Assembly (NCBI RefSeq): GCF_900114215.1
Contig: NZ_FOSG01000024.1
Location: 30,184-94,183, forward strand
Origin: Streptomyces mangrovi
Lineage (GTDB): Bacteria > Actinomycetota > Actinomycetes > Streptomycetales > Streptomycetaceae
Reading direction: 5' to 3'
Length of the DNA stretch: 64,000 bases
Shown here: piece after piece, positions 54,250 to 63,706 of the stretch
Layout: each line of letters begins with the position of its first letter
Numbering within the stretch: position 1 is the first letter of the stretch
Position numbers and translations under genes: made by a program
The notes under the pieces: generated by a model
What the model was told of the DNA's origin: nothing
Databases searched by the model: none
Seen by the model: only the letters and a program-made list of their open reading frames with translations

Positions 54250-54502
54250 TCAAGTCTGGTCCCGTCCGAGAAGTTTGGCTTCGAGGGCGGCGATGCGTTT
54301 GTCTGAGAATCGAAGGTTGGAGCGTGCACCCTCGAGTCGTTCCTGGAGCTTGCGGTGCTCTCGGGCCAGTTGTTGGACTCGGTGCTTGAGGGTGGTGTTC
54401 TCACTGATCAGATGCTGGACGGACTCGCCGGGGATCATCTGGTCGAAGTCGCGGATCTGTCCCATGAACTCTCCGACCCGCTGCCGCTGGACCAGGACCT
54501 CC
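54250..54502 (-). pseudogene. Coiled-coil protein fragment interrupted by an IS5 element
   Basis: Leftward from 54502 the frame reads KEVLVQRQRVGEFMGQIRDF, then SVQHLISENTTLKHRVQQLA and LQERLEGARSNLRFSDKRIA, a long coiled coil ending at 54250. Its front is cut by the IS whose TTA duplication is at 54503-54505. Beyond the IS the same frame continues leftward-read as GRARIRPEPRRSC, so the insertion is inside the gene. It resembles coiled-coil partners of mobile-element recombinases (DUF6262 type). Confidence 0.5.
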
Positions 54503-54532
54503 TTACTGATCGTTTCAGAATGAGGGCGCTGG

Positions 54533-54907
54533 CTATTCGTCGTCGAGTCGCTGAAGAACCTGCGTGAAGTCACCGGCATCGAGCAGGCCGGCGAGTACCT
54601 GGGTCATGTTGTCGATGCCAGGGTCCCGAACTATCAGCCCGTCAGAACACCAGAAGTAGCGGCCGCCCAACTCCTCGCCTGTCTGGGACCACCTCTTCAT
54701 CAGGCGCTCAACCTCGGCGAGCGTGAACACGGTCGCGCTCCAGCGGGAGCCGTCCGCTGCCAGCCGCACCTCTACGTCGACGTTGCAGACGGCATCCAGG
54801 TCCTCGCCGGCGCCGGGCAGGAATGACGCCTCGAACCGATCTGTGCGAACGCGGTACCAGGGTTCATCCCAACCCTGCTCAGTGGCCTTGTCCCCGGTGC
54901 CGGTCAT
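54533..54907 (-). CDS. Passenger gene inside the IS5 element, unknown function
   Basis: 124 aa from ATG 54907. It has TDRFEASFLPGAGEDLDAVC, NVDVEVRLAADGSRWSATVF and LAEVERLMKRWSQTGEELGG, then GRYFWCSDGLIVRD. Mixed alpha/beta, complete and well composed. It lies entirely between the left terminal repeat and the transposase and reads the other way, so it is carried by the IS. Small alpha/beta proteins of this look are sometimes immunity or defence accessory proteins; no proof here. Confidence 0.6.
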   Translation of the reverse strand: MTGTGDKATEQGWDEPWYRVRTDRFEASFLPGAGEDLDAVCNVDVEVRLAADGSRWSATVFTLAEVERLMKRWSQTGEELGGRYFWCSDGLIVRDPGIDNMTQVLAGLLDAGDFTQVLQRLDDE

Positions 54908-54969
54908 CCGGGGAGTATGTCGATCCGGCTCGGCGTGCTCAACCGGGTTCTCTGGCAAGCTGCAGCCTC

Positions 54970-55775
54970 GTGAACGTGAACCTCGTCCCCGATGCTCTCT
55001 GGGACCGGATAGCCCCGCTACTGCCGGTGCGCCCAAGGCGGCACCGCCACCCTGGACGGCTCCCGGTGCCGGACCGGGCCGCACTGGCGGGCATCGTTTA
55101 CGTCCTGCGCACGGGCGTGGCATGGCGCGACGTGCCAAGCGCAGCAGTGGGCTGCTCCGGGGTGACGGCCTGGCGCCGTCTGCCGGACTGGACCGAGGCC
55201 GGCGTCTGGCCCCGCCTGCACGAGATCCTCCTCGCGGAACTCCGCGCGACGGGTCTGCTGGACATGGAGGACGTCGCGGTCGACGGCTCGCACGCCCGGG
55301 CCCTGAAAGGGGGGCTCACACCGGACCCTCGCCGGTCGACCGCGGCCGCCAAGGCAGCAAGCACCACCTGATCACCGACCGGCACGGAACACCCCTCGCG
55401 GTGTCGTTGACCAGTGGAAACCGTCATGACGTCACCCAGCTCATGCCCCTGTTGGACGCGATTCCCCGCATCCGCGGCCTGGTGGGCCGGCCACGTCACC
55501 GCCCACGGCGGCTGTTCGCCGACCGCGGCTACGACTACGACAAGTACCGCCGCCTCCTCCGCGCTCGGGGCATCACGCCGAAGATCGCCCGTAAGGGCAT
55601 CGCCCACGGATCCGGCCTGGGCAAGACCAGGTGGGTCGTTGAGCGGACCTTTGCCTGGCTTCACCAGTTCAAACGCCTGCGGACTCGCTACGAGATACGA
55701 GCCGATCTCCACCTCGGACTGCTCCAACTCGCCTGCAGCATCATCTGCCTGCGACGTCTCCGAACCTCATTCTGA
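54970..55775 (+). CDS. IS5-family transposase in two frames joined by -1 frameshift
   Basis: Frame 1 from GTG 54970 gives LVPDALWDRIAPLLPVRPRR, TGVAWRDVPSAAVG and the first catalytic Asp in MEDVAVDGSHARALKGG. At A-A-A-G-G-G-G-G-G (55300-55310) a -1 slip leads to frame 2: SKHHLITDRHGTPLAVSLT, LFADRGYDYDKYRRLL (second Asp) and RWVVERTFAWLHQFKRLRTR (Glu). This A-run/G-run slip is the known expression mode of the IS427 subgroup, so the gene is probably functional. Confidence 0.8.
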
Positions 55776-55833
55776 AACCGTCAGTTACAACTCCTCCGGG
55801 GCTCGGGTCGAATACGGGCGCGTCCCCACCTAG

Positions 55834-56703
55834 ACGGTGTCCCGTAACTGCTGGTCACGGATGAGATGATCTTGCCGTGGCTAGTGTGATCACGGCGTCG
55901 GAGCCCTCTTGGATAGGCCCGTTCACCGGGCTGAGCCCGCGACAGTTCAACAAGCTGATCACCGCGCTGCGGCGCGAGGGTGCCGATCCGGTCCGCAAGG
56001 GCCGGCCGTGGTCGCTGCCGCTTCAGGACCGGGTGCTGCTGGTAGCCGCGTACTGGCGCACCAACCTCACCCTGCGCCAGCTCGCCCCACTGTTCGGGAT
56101 CCCCAAGTCCGCGGCCGACCGGATCGTCGACCACCTCGGACCGGTTCTCGCGCTCCAGCCCCGCAAACGATTCCGCAAGGACACCGTGCTCATCGTGGAC
56201 GGCACGCTGGTGCCCACCCGCGACCGGAGCGTGGCCGCCTCCAGCAAGAACTACCGCTATTCCACCAACCACCAGGTCGTCATCGACGCCGACACCCGGC
56301 TCGTCGTGGCCGTCGGACGGCCGGTGCCCGGCAACCGCAACGATTGCAAGGCCTGGGAGGAGTCCGGTGCCAAGGCCGCCGTCGGCACCACCTCCACAGT
56401 GATCGCCGACGGCGGCTACCGCGGTACCGGCTTGACCATCCCGCACTACCGCCGGCACCGGGACGAGGAGCTGCCCGCCTGGAAGGAGGAGCACAACGCC
56501 TCCCACCGCCGGGTCCGCGCCCGTGTCGAGCACACCTTCGCCCGCATGAAGTGCTGGAAGATCCTCAGCGACTGCCGTCTCAGAGGCGACGGCGTCCACC
56601 ACGCCATGCTCGGCATCGCCCGCCTGCACAACCTCACCCTCGCCGGGTGACAGTCAAACGGGCAGGTCAGCCGACACGTCCCTGAGAATTTACGGGACAC
56701 TGT
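55834..56703 (+). mobile_element. Second IS5-family element with CTAG target duplication
   Basis: CTAG is repeated at 55830-55833 and 56704-56707. Inside, ACGGTGTCCCGTAA (55834-55847) is inverted as TTACGGGACACTGT (56690-56703), 13 of 14 matching. About 870 bp, complete with an intact transposase. It lies 45 bp from the first IS5 element. The right CTAG supplies the TAG stop of the next leftward gene. Confidence 0.8.
55877..56650 (+). CDS. IS5-family transposase, intact
   Basis: 257 aa from GTG 55877. N-terminal HTH (GLSPRQFNKLITALRREGAD, LTLRQLAPLFGIPKSAADRI). DDE core: VLIVDGTLVPTRDRSVAASS, STVIADGGYRGTGL and RARVEHTFARMKCWKILSDC. All three acidic residues are present and no frameshift is needed. 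The element looks able to transpose. Confidence 0.9.
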   Translation: MASVITASEPSWIGPFTGLSPRQFNKLITALRREGADPVRKGRPWSLPLQDRVLLVAAYWRTNLTLRQLAPLFGIPKSAADRIVDHLGPVLALQPRKRFRKDTVLIVDGTLVPTRDRSVAASSKNYRYSTNHQVVIDADTRLVVAVGRPVPGNRNDCKAWEESGAKAAVGTTSTVIADGGYRGTGLTIPHYRRHRDEELPAWKEEHNASHRRVRARVEHTFARMKCWKILSDCRLRGDGVHHAMLGIARLHNLTLAG

Positions 56704-57564
56704 CTAGGAGCTGCGGCGACGACCCGGCTCACGGGGCCTGGACGGGTAGTAGGCAGCCAAGGTCTCTGCTGTTGAGCACAGGACGCGCAGGTCGTGAAGG
56801 AAGTGCCCCATGGCTTTGACGGCATCCGGGTCGGTGAAGTGTTCCGGCATCCTCCAGGGGTTGCGTCCGTCCTCGTCCAAGAGTCGCCGCATTGCCTGCT
56901 CGGCTTCGGCGGCCGGGGATCTCGGGAGCCAGCGCAAGCCGCATTCGAGAATCTTGGGGCGCACCTCCTCGCTGAGGACCCTCCACTGGGTCTCGACCCG
57001 GACGTGCCATGTCTCAATCCTTCTCCACTGCCAGCGGTCACGAGAGAGAGCTCCGAAGTTGGTAGACGGCCGATATGACCGCGTCGGTCCCCGCCCCAAG
57101 GCCAGCAGGGCGTTGAGAGTCTGAAAGAAACGGGCGGCTGTCGGCCCGTCGATGACGGCCAGTTGGCGGAACTGGTGCAGCCCCGTGCTCAGAGTGCGAA
57201 CCCTGGCGGCCAACTCTGTGGTGTCGGTGACGTTGAATGCTTTGGTCAGAGCGACTTGGAACTCGTGGATCTCGTTCCTCGCATAGTCCTTAACCCGCTG
57301 AGTCTGACGGGCGTGTGCCTGGGTTTCCCCGAGGTGGCTCAGGACGAGCAGAGCGGTGGGAACGCCAAAGCACAGTGAGGTGAGACTGGAGACAAGGTTG
57401 GCGAAAAAGCCGTGCCCCTCCCACCAGTTAGTGCGGTCGAGCCAGAGGCCCGTGCCTGCGAGAACTACTCCGAGGATGAGCAGGACAACGCTGAAGCGCC
57501 GGATCAATGACGGTGTGCTCCGCCACCACCGGCGCGCTCTGGCCACCCGTGTCTGCTGCGCCAT
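56704..57564 (-). CDS. Two-helix membrane protein, unknown function
   Basis: 286 aa from ATG 57564 (GAGGGGG 5 nt upstream). Two membrane helices lie at about residues 23-42 (FSVVLLILGVVLAGTGLWL) and 52-75 (FFANLVSSLTSLCFGVPTAL), followed by a 210-residue cytoplasmic helical domain (LSTGLHQFRQLAVIDGPTAA, RRIETWHVRVETQWRVLSEE). Resembles Streptomyces membrane proteins found in accessory clusters. The stop codon TAG falls exactly in the IS target CTAG, so either the IS struck the stop codon or the true C-terminus was cut. Confidence 0.65.
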   Translation of the reverse strand: MAQQTRVARARRWWRSTPSLIRRFSVVLLILGVVLAGTGLWLDRTNWWEGHGFFANLVSSLTSLCFGVPTALLVLSHLGETQAHARQTQRVKDYARNEIHEFQVALTKAFNVTDTTELAARVRTLSTGLHQFRQLAVIDGPTAARFFQTLNALLALGRGPTRSYRPSTNFGALSRDRWQWRRIETWHVRVETQWRVLSEEVRPKILECGLRWLPRSPAAEAEQAMRRLLDEDGRNPWRMPEHFTDPDAVKAMGHFLHDLRVLCSTAETLAAYYPSRPREPGRRRSS

Positions 57565-58000
57565 GAAACCCCCTCATCACATGTGGTCAGACCGTAGCGC
57601 AGCTGAACGGGGAGGCTCGTGCGCCTGCTCAGACGGGGCGCTCCTCGTCGGCGCGGCCGTCGGCTCCGAGGCACCGCTGCAGGGACGAGGATGTCGCCTG
57701 GAGTCCGCCTATTACGCCCCGGGCGTGCAGTTCGGCAACGTCCGGGAGGTGAACGCCGGGCGGGATATCGATCAAGTCGGCTTGGACGGCGCGGATGGTG
57801 TGCGATGCCGGGGGCCGGAGCCAAGTGTGCAGCGGACGGTCACCCGGCATCGTGTGGCCAGCTGCGCCATTCCCCACGGCGATGGTGGCCGACCCCGGCA
57901 TCGACGTGCATGACCCCCGAGCGGCGCGGAGAACGGCTCCCCGCGCGGGTGGCTGATCATCACCTCGTGCTGGCCACTCGCTGGCCGCCATAGTGGCGCG
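57565..58000. other. Divergent intergenic region, no convincing gene
   Basis: 436 bp between two membrane-protein genes reading apart. A leftward frame at 57629-57991 and rightward frames overlap it, but none has a ribosome site and recognisable content. Confidence 0.35.
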
Positions 58001-58627
58001 ATGGACGCAGGACTCGCCGCCGTTCTCGGCGCCACCGTGGGCGCCCTAGGCACAGCGATGACGGGGGCCATCGCGGCACTCCTCAGCCGCAGCACGGCCC
58101 GCTACCAGGTCCGGACCGAAACTCTCCGAGCTCTGCGGGAGTCAAGGCGGGCCACGTACGCCAGCTACGCGGAGACGATCGATCACTACCTGGACAAGCT
58201 CTCCGACACGTTAATCCCTCTGGGACGGGTGAAGCGTTTCCCAGAGCAGCGGGGGATATGGATCGAGAAAGCCCACACACGGTGGAACGAGGCGCTCAAG
58301 TACCGGCAGAACGAGGTCGACACCCAACGAGTCCTCCTGCAGTTAGATGCCACCCGCCCGGTGGCCGAAGCCTCGTTGGAGATGGCCACATGGTGTGCCC
58401 TTCTCAGCCGGGCGACGGGCCGCGCGATCGCGGAACTGAAAGGGCAAGACCTGGACACCGGTCCACTCTCACCGCCGTCGCCGCAATACGTCCAGCTCCT
58501 GTTGACGGAGGGATTCGACCCGGAGAAGCCCGACCTCGATCAGATGCAGTCGCGGGCCCGCGATGCATACAGCGACTTTCTGAGCACGGCAGCCGCCGAC
58601 CTCGGCGAGAATGGGGTTCTCGCCTGA
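58001..58627 (+). CDS. Membrane-anchored hypothetical protein
   Basis: 208 aa from ATG 58001. One N-terminal membrane segment (AAVLGATVGALGTAMTGAIA) precedes a cytoplasmic helical domain (ETLRALRESRRATYASYAET, GIWIEKAHTRWNEALKYRQN, ARPVAEASLEMATWCALLSR-like). This single-helix plus long-helix form is common in Streptomyces, function unknown. Ribosome site weak. Confidence 0.65.
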   Translation: MDAGLAAVLGATVGALGTAMTGAIAALLSRSTARYQVRTETLRALRESRRATYASYAETIDHYLDKLSDTLIPLGRVKRFPEQRGIWIEKAHTRWNEALKYRQNEVDTQRVLLQLDATRPVAEASLEMATWCALLSRATGRAIAELKGQDLDTGPLSPPSPQYVQLLLTEGFDPEKPDLDQMQSRARDAYSDFLSTAAADLGENGVLA

Positions 58628-60342
58628 TGCACGGCCCAGGGCGTGCTGCGGGTTAGTGGTGGAGAATCGGGTGTTCGATGCGGCGATGCTCAACCTCCCC
58701 TTCGATCCCGGCGGCCCGCTTCAGTCGCGCCAGCGGAGGCGGCTGCACCGCTGATCCCGGGAGCACACGACGGCAGCGCGATACGCCTCTCCCATCGAAC
58801 TGGAAGAGGAGTAATGTCAGGCGTGCCGCTCGCGCCGCAGCTGCCCACGGCCCGACCGGACCCAGAGAACATGCCTGGCCCGTGGAGAAGGGGGTGCGTA
58901 CCTGCCCGCCGGAGCGCGCCGCAGGCCTTGAGCAGCAGGCGTGGGCGGCGCTCGGCGCGCTGGCCGCCGATTTGGTGCAGCAAGCCCTGCCCGACGGCGC
59001 CGACTGCACGGACACAACGGTCGAGCCGCCGACGTCCTGGCTGAGGATATGGACTGGCCGCCGGTGCTGCTGGCCAGCTTCGATCCGTTGATGAGTGCTC
59101 TGCGCTGCCTGAAGCCTACCGGGCCAGTCGGCCCGTACGCCGCAGCCGACCTGATGCCAGCCAAGACTGAACTGGCCCTCACCACAGACGGTTTGGGGAA
59201 GTTGGCCGACGCGCAGAGCCCGGCCGAGGACGCTGACGGCTAAGCCCTTGTCTCGCACTGGCTCGTCACACCCTGGCTGACGTCCTCACCCGCCCCGCTG
59301 GCGCCCTTGGTCCGGACGCCGTCGACACCGGCGAGGAGACGTTGCTGGGCCCAGACCCAGCCGCGGTGCGTGGGGCTGCCTGTTAGAGCACGCCGCCCAT
59401 CAGGGCTCGTCCCACCGGCCGGCTGCCCGGCGACGTCCTGGACCTGGCGGCCGGTGCCCTCGCTGCCCGCGGGGGCCAAGAGGTGGTGACCACGGCCATC
59501 GGCGTGCATCTGCCGGTCCTACACCGAAGTCCACAGCTTTACTGCCAACCACGCCGCCCGGAGGGACGGCCACATCTCTGGCCGTCCCTCCGCTGGCGCC
59601 CCAGGCGACGTCGCTGACGCCCGTCCCGGGGGAGAGGCGGCCGGAATCGGCCCTGGGGGCAACCGGCCCCTGCATGTTGGATCGACGCCCAGCACTCGAC
59701 GAGAAGCCCTTGTGACTGCTGAGATCCCCCTCGCACCGCCCGCGTTGTGCCGTCCGCCCTTGGCGGGGTGGAGAAGGTCTCCATCGAGACTGAGCTGTCG
59801 CTGCTCTTGGCCGCCATACTCGAAGCCACCGCCACGTGCCCGTGTCCGACTTTGGCTCCCGGCTCCGCCGAGCCCTGGACACCGGTCCTCCCCGACACCC
59901 GGCCATCGGCGACCTGTCGGCGTCGGCGACTTCCAGCCGAACGTGCCGCCGGGCCCGAGGTACCCGAACTCGCACTGCCCCAGCAACAAGGTGGCAACAG
60001 TCCGCTCTAGGCCTGCATGACGCCCGCCCACCAGGCGGTTCCGGTGATGGTCATCCCTGCGGCCAAGCGTTCGTGCTCCGTGGGCGGGCCCCGTGTTCCT
60101 GTCCCGCCATGCCCGCAGCGCCTGGCTCGACGGTCACGACGTCCGCCAGCACGCCGCGAAGCGTGGGCCGTCAAACCAGGGCCCAGATCGGGCCGGGAGC
60201 GGCTTGAGGCGGGCGCCAAGCCCGGCCAGTTGCGGAAGCGCGGGGCAAAGGCCCGCTGGGCACCGCTGGCGGGCCCATGGGAGGCCGTGCGGGACATCCG
60301 CCGAGTGCCGCGCGAACAGATCCGATCCGCGTCGTAGGGGGG
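58628..60342. other. Degenerate region with gene fragments
   Basis: 1.7 kb in which frames change repeatedly. One fragment, at about 58900-59243, reads AAGLEQQAWAALGALAADLV in one frame and LAEDMDWPPVLLASFDPLMS then LKPTGPVGPYAAADLMPAK in the next, ending at TAA 59243. It looks like a decayed gene with one frameshift near 59030. Another short piece is at 59747-60010. No complete gene is supported. Confidence 0.4.
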
Positions 60343-60840
60343 TCAGGCCTGTTCGGAGAGCTCGTTGGCGTTCTGGGCGGGGATGAGGGTGTGGGCCTGG
60401 GCGAGATTGCGGGTGATGTCGGCGCGCCAGGTGGTTCCAGTGGTGGTGATCTGGTCGGTGAGACGGAGGTACTCGGCGAGTGGGCCGACGAGCCGGTAGC
60501 GGGGCGGGGCGATGCCGGGGCTCAGGTCGCGCTAGGCGCGCAAGCGCTCGATGGCGGGGGCGGAGGCGTGCCAACAGGCGGCGACGGTCCGGGCGACGAG
60601 GACGGAGTCGAGGCGGGCGGAGATCGGCTCGGGGCAGCCGTCGATCCCGCGGTCGCGAGAGCCGGGCCACCGGCCCTGGTCCCAGGCATCCTCGGGCGCC
60701 GGGTCCCGGTCGTGGTCCCAGCCACGGACGCGGAGTCCCTTGCGCACGCTGTACTCGACGAGGGCATCCTTGGTGTCGAGCAACCCGCCCGCGTGCCGCT
60801 GCTGTGCAGGCCGTTGCGCCACTTCGAGTCGACCGACCAC
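60343..60840 (-). pseudogene. Decayed gene with internal stop
   Basis: Leftward from about 60840 the frame reads RLEVAQRPAQQRHAGGLLDT, EPISARLDSVLVARTVAACW and HASAPAIERLRA, hits TAG at 60532-60534, then continues in frame RDLSPGIAPPRYRLVGPLAE, YLRLTDQITTTGTTWRADIT, RNLAQAHTLIPAQNANELSE and a TGA at 60343. Continuity on both sides of the stop indicates one former gene of at least 165 residues with a nonsense mutation. Family unknown. Confidence 0.45.
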
Positions 60841-61644
60841 TGGGTGCGCAGCGTTTTGTGCGCGTCAGTGGCGTCCTTGACCTGATGGGCGATCCCGGCG
60901 TCAGGCATCCTCAACGCCGGAGAAATCGTGTACGGCAAGACTTGATGCAGCCTAACGGGCTGGTCGGCTGACGGAGCGTCAGCCGACCAGAGGTCCGGGG
61001 GCATCAGCCCGCCCACCCGTGCGCATGGTCCTCCGTACGCTGCCGCGCACGCGCTCCAGCGCTCGATCCACACCTGTCTGCCCCTCCGAGCCTCCCACGA
61101 GGCAGGTCGCACCCTTGCTTTATGTCACGAAGTACGCAGACGCCGACTCGTAAGCGCTCAGCAACTCCGTAAAGGAACTTTTTCTAGCGGGCCTCTCAGA
61201 AATAAAACTCGTGCCCTTTCCGAGATGAATATTCTGTGCAATAGGAAGCTTCGGAGAGGGGTGGGCAGGGGGTCGGTTGCCGGAGTCGGAGCGAGCGGCC
61301 CGCCCGCACACGCGGCAGTGAGCCGCGCCCGCGCGTCGGCTCGGACGTACCGCAGCCGTGGGGTGTCCGGGCATGGCCGGTGACGAGCCGGGGACGCGTC
61401 CCGGGCCGGGGTCTGGAGGCGCCGAGTACCCCCCGCCCAGGGGCCGACGGGGTACTCGGCGCCGGAGTCGGCAGCTGCCGGTGGTCGCTCCCGGGGCGGT
61501 GCGGTCCTATGGCCAGCCGCCTGCTGGGTTCCACTGTGTCCGGGTGTCGACCCCGGCCGCCTTGCCTTGTTCCCCGTGTCCTGCGGCGGGCCCGCCGTTC
61601 GCCGCAGTGCCGCTGGCCTCGCCGGTCGTATCGGGGATGTCGCG
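60841..61644. other. No convincing gene; locally AT-richer
   Basis: About 800 bp downstream (in leftward sense) of the MerR-like gene. From 61118 to 61260 the DNA is notably less GC-rich, with TTTTTCTAG and AAATAAAAC tracts. Rightward and leftward frames here are Arg-rich shadows. Confidence 0.35.
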
Positions 61645-62817
61645 TCAGCCGGGGCCGGGCTCGTGGGCCGGCGCGACGCTCGCGGCGGCGGTGCGGAGGT
61701 GGTCTAGCCAGGCGTCCATGTAGGCCTCGGCGGTGGGGTGCCGACTGCCGGGCGGGGTGAGCAGTCCGTGTCGGGCGTGCTCGTCAAGGAGGTTCTGGAC
61801 GTAGGCGGCGAGCCCTTCGTACGGGGGCGTGAGACAGGCGGCGAGCGCGAACGGGACACCTGAAGGAGTGAGCAAGAGGGGGAACATTTCCCTGATGAGC
61901 GAGCCCAGGCCAGTGGCGTCGATGGCGGCCCGCAGCGATACGAGGGCCGAAGTGTCGGGCATGAGCAGCCCGTACGCCAGCTGCAGACCTCCGACACCGG
62001 CCAGCAGCTGCGCCCGGGTACGGGCCCGCGCCATCTCCTGCTCGTCGGCCGCCACGAGCAGGGCAAGCGGATCCACGGCAGCGGCCGGCACCCAGGCTCC
62101 GAAAGTGCCGTCAAGCTCTGCCTGTTCGGCGGCCTCGACCATCGGGGCCCAGTCCAGGCCAGGTAGGAGGGCGGCGAGGGCCTCGACGAACAGCGCGCCA
62201 CCGACCTCGCTGCTGCCCATGCCGGTGGCCGCGGCCAGGCGTACGGCCCCGCGCCGCCGACGGGCGTCCTCGCCCCGAGCCACCGCAGTGTCGGCCCGGC
62301 CCTCCAGGAGCCGGCGCATCACGGCCGGATCCGGTGTCCCGGTCGGCCCCTGCGCGAACGCCCGGGCAGCGTCCGCATAGAACCCGTCACGCGCGGCGTC
62401 CTGTTCCTCTTCGCTGCCACTGGCGCCCGCGGTGCGGGCCTGCGCGAGCACCCGGTACGCGCGGGAGTTCTCCATGGCCCACAGCAGGGCCTCCCGCACG
62501 GCCGGCCACGGCGGCTCCGGCACCGCGCCCACCCCGGGCACGACCGGCCGACCGGCCTCGACGTACCAGGCGAGCACCGTCCAGCGCAGATCACGTCCCT
62601 GCCGCGCGTTCCGAGCGAGCGCCGCGGCAACAGCGACCACCGGCTCCTCCAGCACCGACACCGAGCCCCGCCCGCGCCCCAACCACCGCCGAGGATGCGC
62701 CGGCAGCAGCCCGGCCGCACGCCACCGCTCCAGCTGCGCCACCGACACCGCCCAGCCGAGCGCCGCCAGGCGCTCGATCAGCTCCCGATCCGCCCCACTG
62801 GGCCCGCCACGCACCAC
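61645..62817 (-). CDS. MerR-like DNA-binding protein next to the telomere
   Basis: 390 aa taking GTG 62817 (a GTG at 62814 is equivalent; ribosome site weak; the frame extends to 63069, but that part lies over the convergent-strand gene). Residues 12-85 resemble a MerR-type winged helix: LIERLAALGWAVSVAQLERW, RAAGLLPAHPRRWLGRGRGS, then VAVAAALARNARQGRDLRWT. The C-terminal 250 residues are helical (AFVQNLLDEHARH-like, DGTFGAWVPAAAVDPLALLV). It is the last gene but one before the hairpin array, so a role in telomere binding or replicon maintenance is possible; that is inference from position. Confidence 0.65.
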   Translation of the reverse strand: MVRGGPSGADRELIERLAALGWAVSVAQLERWRAAGLLPAHPRRWLGRGRGSVSVLEEPVVAVAAALARNARQGRDLRWTVLAWYVEAGRPVVPGVGAVPEPPWPAVREALLWAMENSRAYRVLAQARTAGASGSEEEQDAARDGFYADAARAFAQGPTGTPDPAVMRRLLEGRADTAVARGEDARRRRGAVRLAAATGMGSSEVGGALFVEALAALLPGLDWAPMVEAAEQAELDGTFGAWVPAAAVDPLALLVAADEQEMARARTRAQLLAGVGGLQLAYGLLMPDTSALVSLRAAIDATGLGSLIREMFPLLLTPSGVPFALAACLTPPYEGLAAYVQNLLDEHARHGLLTPPGSRHPTAEAYMDAWLDHLRTAAASVAPAHEPGPG

Positions 62818-62938
62818 AGCGCACGACTTTAGAACCCCGCGAAGTACCCGGAAACCACCGACGGCCCAACTGGCTGACTGGACGTCGACACCCAACGACC
62901 CCACGGCCACCAGTGCCACCGGCCCCGAAGGAGCCACC

Positions 62939-63181
62939 ATGCCCAGGCACCGCTCCCACCGCCTCACCACCGCCGCCGTCCCCCTCCTGCTCACCGCCAC
63001 CACCGCCGGCCGCACCGCCCTCCTCCTCGCCGGCGCTGCCCTGCTCCTCCTCCTGGCCACCACCGCCACCCTCGCCTTCCGCGCCGCCTACGCCCCCCAC
63101 TCCGCCCACCGCACCGCCGCACACCGAACCCTTCACCTCCTGCTGCGCCTCGCCCCCTGGTACCCCGACCGCCCCCAATAG
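62939..63181 (+). CDS. Small hydrophobic protein, last gene before the replicon end
   Basis: 80 aa from ATG 62939 with GAAGGAG 5-6 nt upstream. Two hydrophobic stretches (TTAAVPLLLTATTAGRTALL, LAGAALLLLLATTATLAF) suggest a membrane protein with a basic His/Arg-rich tail (HRTAAHRTLHLLLRLAPWYP). It is divergent from the MerR-like gene. No family recognised. Confidence 0.55.
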   Translation: MPRHRSHRLTTAAVPLLLTATTAGRTALLLAGAALLLLLATTATLAFRAAYAPHSAHRTAAHRTLHLLLRLAPWYPDRPQ

Positions 63182-63706
63182 CGCCCAACGGGCGCCCCAC
63201 GCCCGAACCTACCGAACACAAAACAACCCCAGCCGCTCCGCAAAAACCCTCACTCCCTATTTCCAACCCAAGCCACCTCGCACCCTCACCCCCTCCCACA
63301 GCACGGTTCGAAAGGAGCCGAAGGATCCGACCCAGTACACCTCGAACGCGAAAGACAACCGCCATCCCCTCCTTCCGACACCAACCCTCGACGAGAAAAC
63401 AGACGACACAGGACAGAGAAAACCGAGCGGATCCCTATACCTAAAGCAACGCCCACGCAGGGCACACCACCCGGCACCACCACACCCCGACACCCGAACA
63501 CGACCAATGCCAGCTGCTCCGACGAACCGCCCCTGGCCAACGGCCAGGAAACTCCTCAACCAGCCGAGCATTCGTATATTGCAATCCTCAACACAAAGCA
63601 GCCGACAAGAACAAAACCCCAGATCAAACGACCACCACCCAGTGCCGAATGCGCTCTCCAACGTCCCTATCCGACACCACACCTGACAACCCCACACCCC
63701 CCACCC
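63182..63706. other. Subtelomeric non-coding DNA with strong strand asymmetry
   Basis: 525 bp with no supported gene. The + strand is rich in C and A and poor in G and T throughout, unlike the coding regions. Such asymmetry is expected where one strand is exposed as a 3' overhang during end replication. Confidence 0.5.

Larger units (their letters stand above)
54506..55785 (+). mobile_element. IS5-family (IS427-like) element with a passenger gene
   Basis: Terminal inverted repeats: CTGATCGTTTCAGAATGAGG at 54506-54525 and its inverse at 55766-55785 (18 of 20 match, the inner 14 perfectly). The element is flanked by TTA at 54503-54505 and 55786-55788, the TNA duplication typical of this subgroup. 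About 1280 bp. It holds a two-frame transposase and, unusually, a divergent 124-aa gene between the left end and the transposase. Confidence 0.75.

Noticed and set aside
57629..57991. Leftward 120-aa frame between two membrane-protein genes
   Set aside because: No ribosome site and no recognised content; left unannotated.
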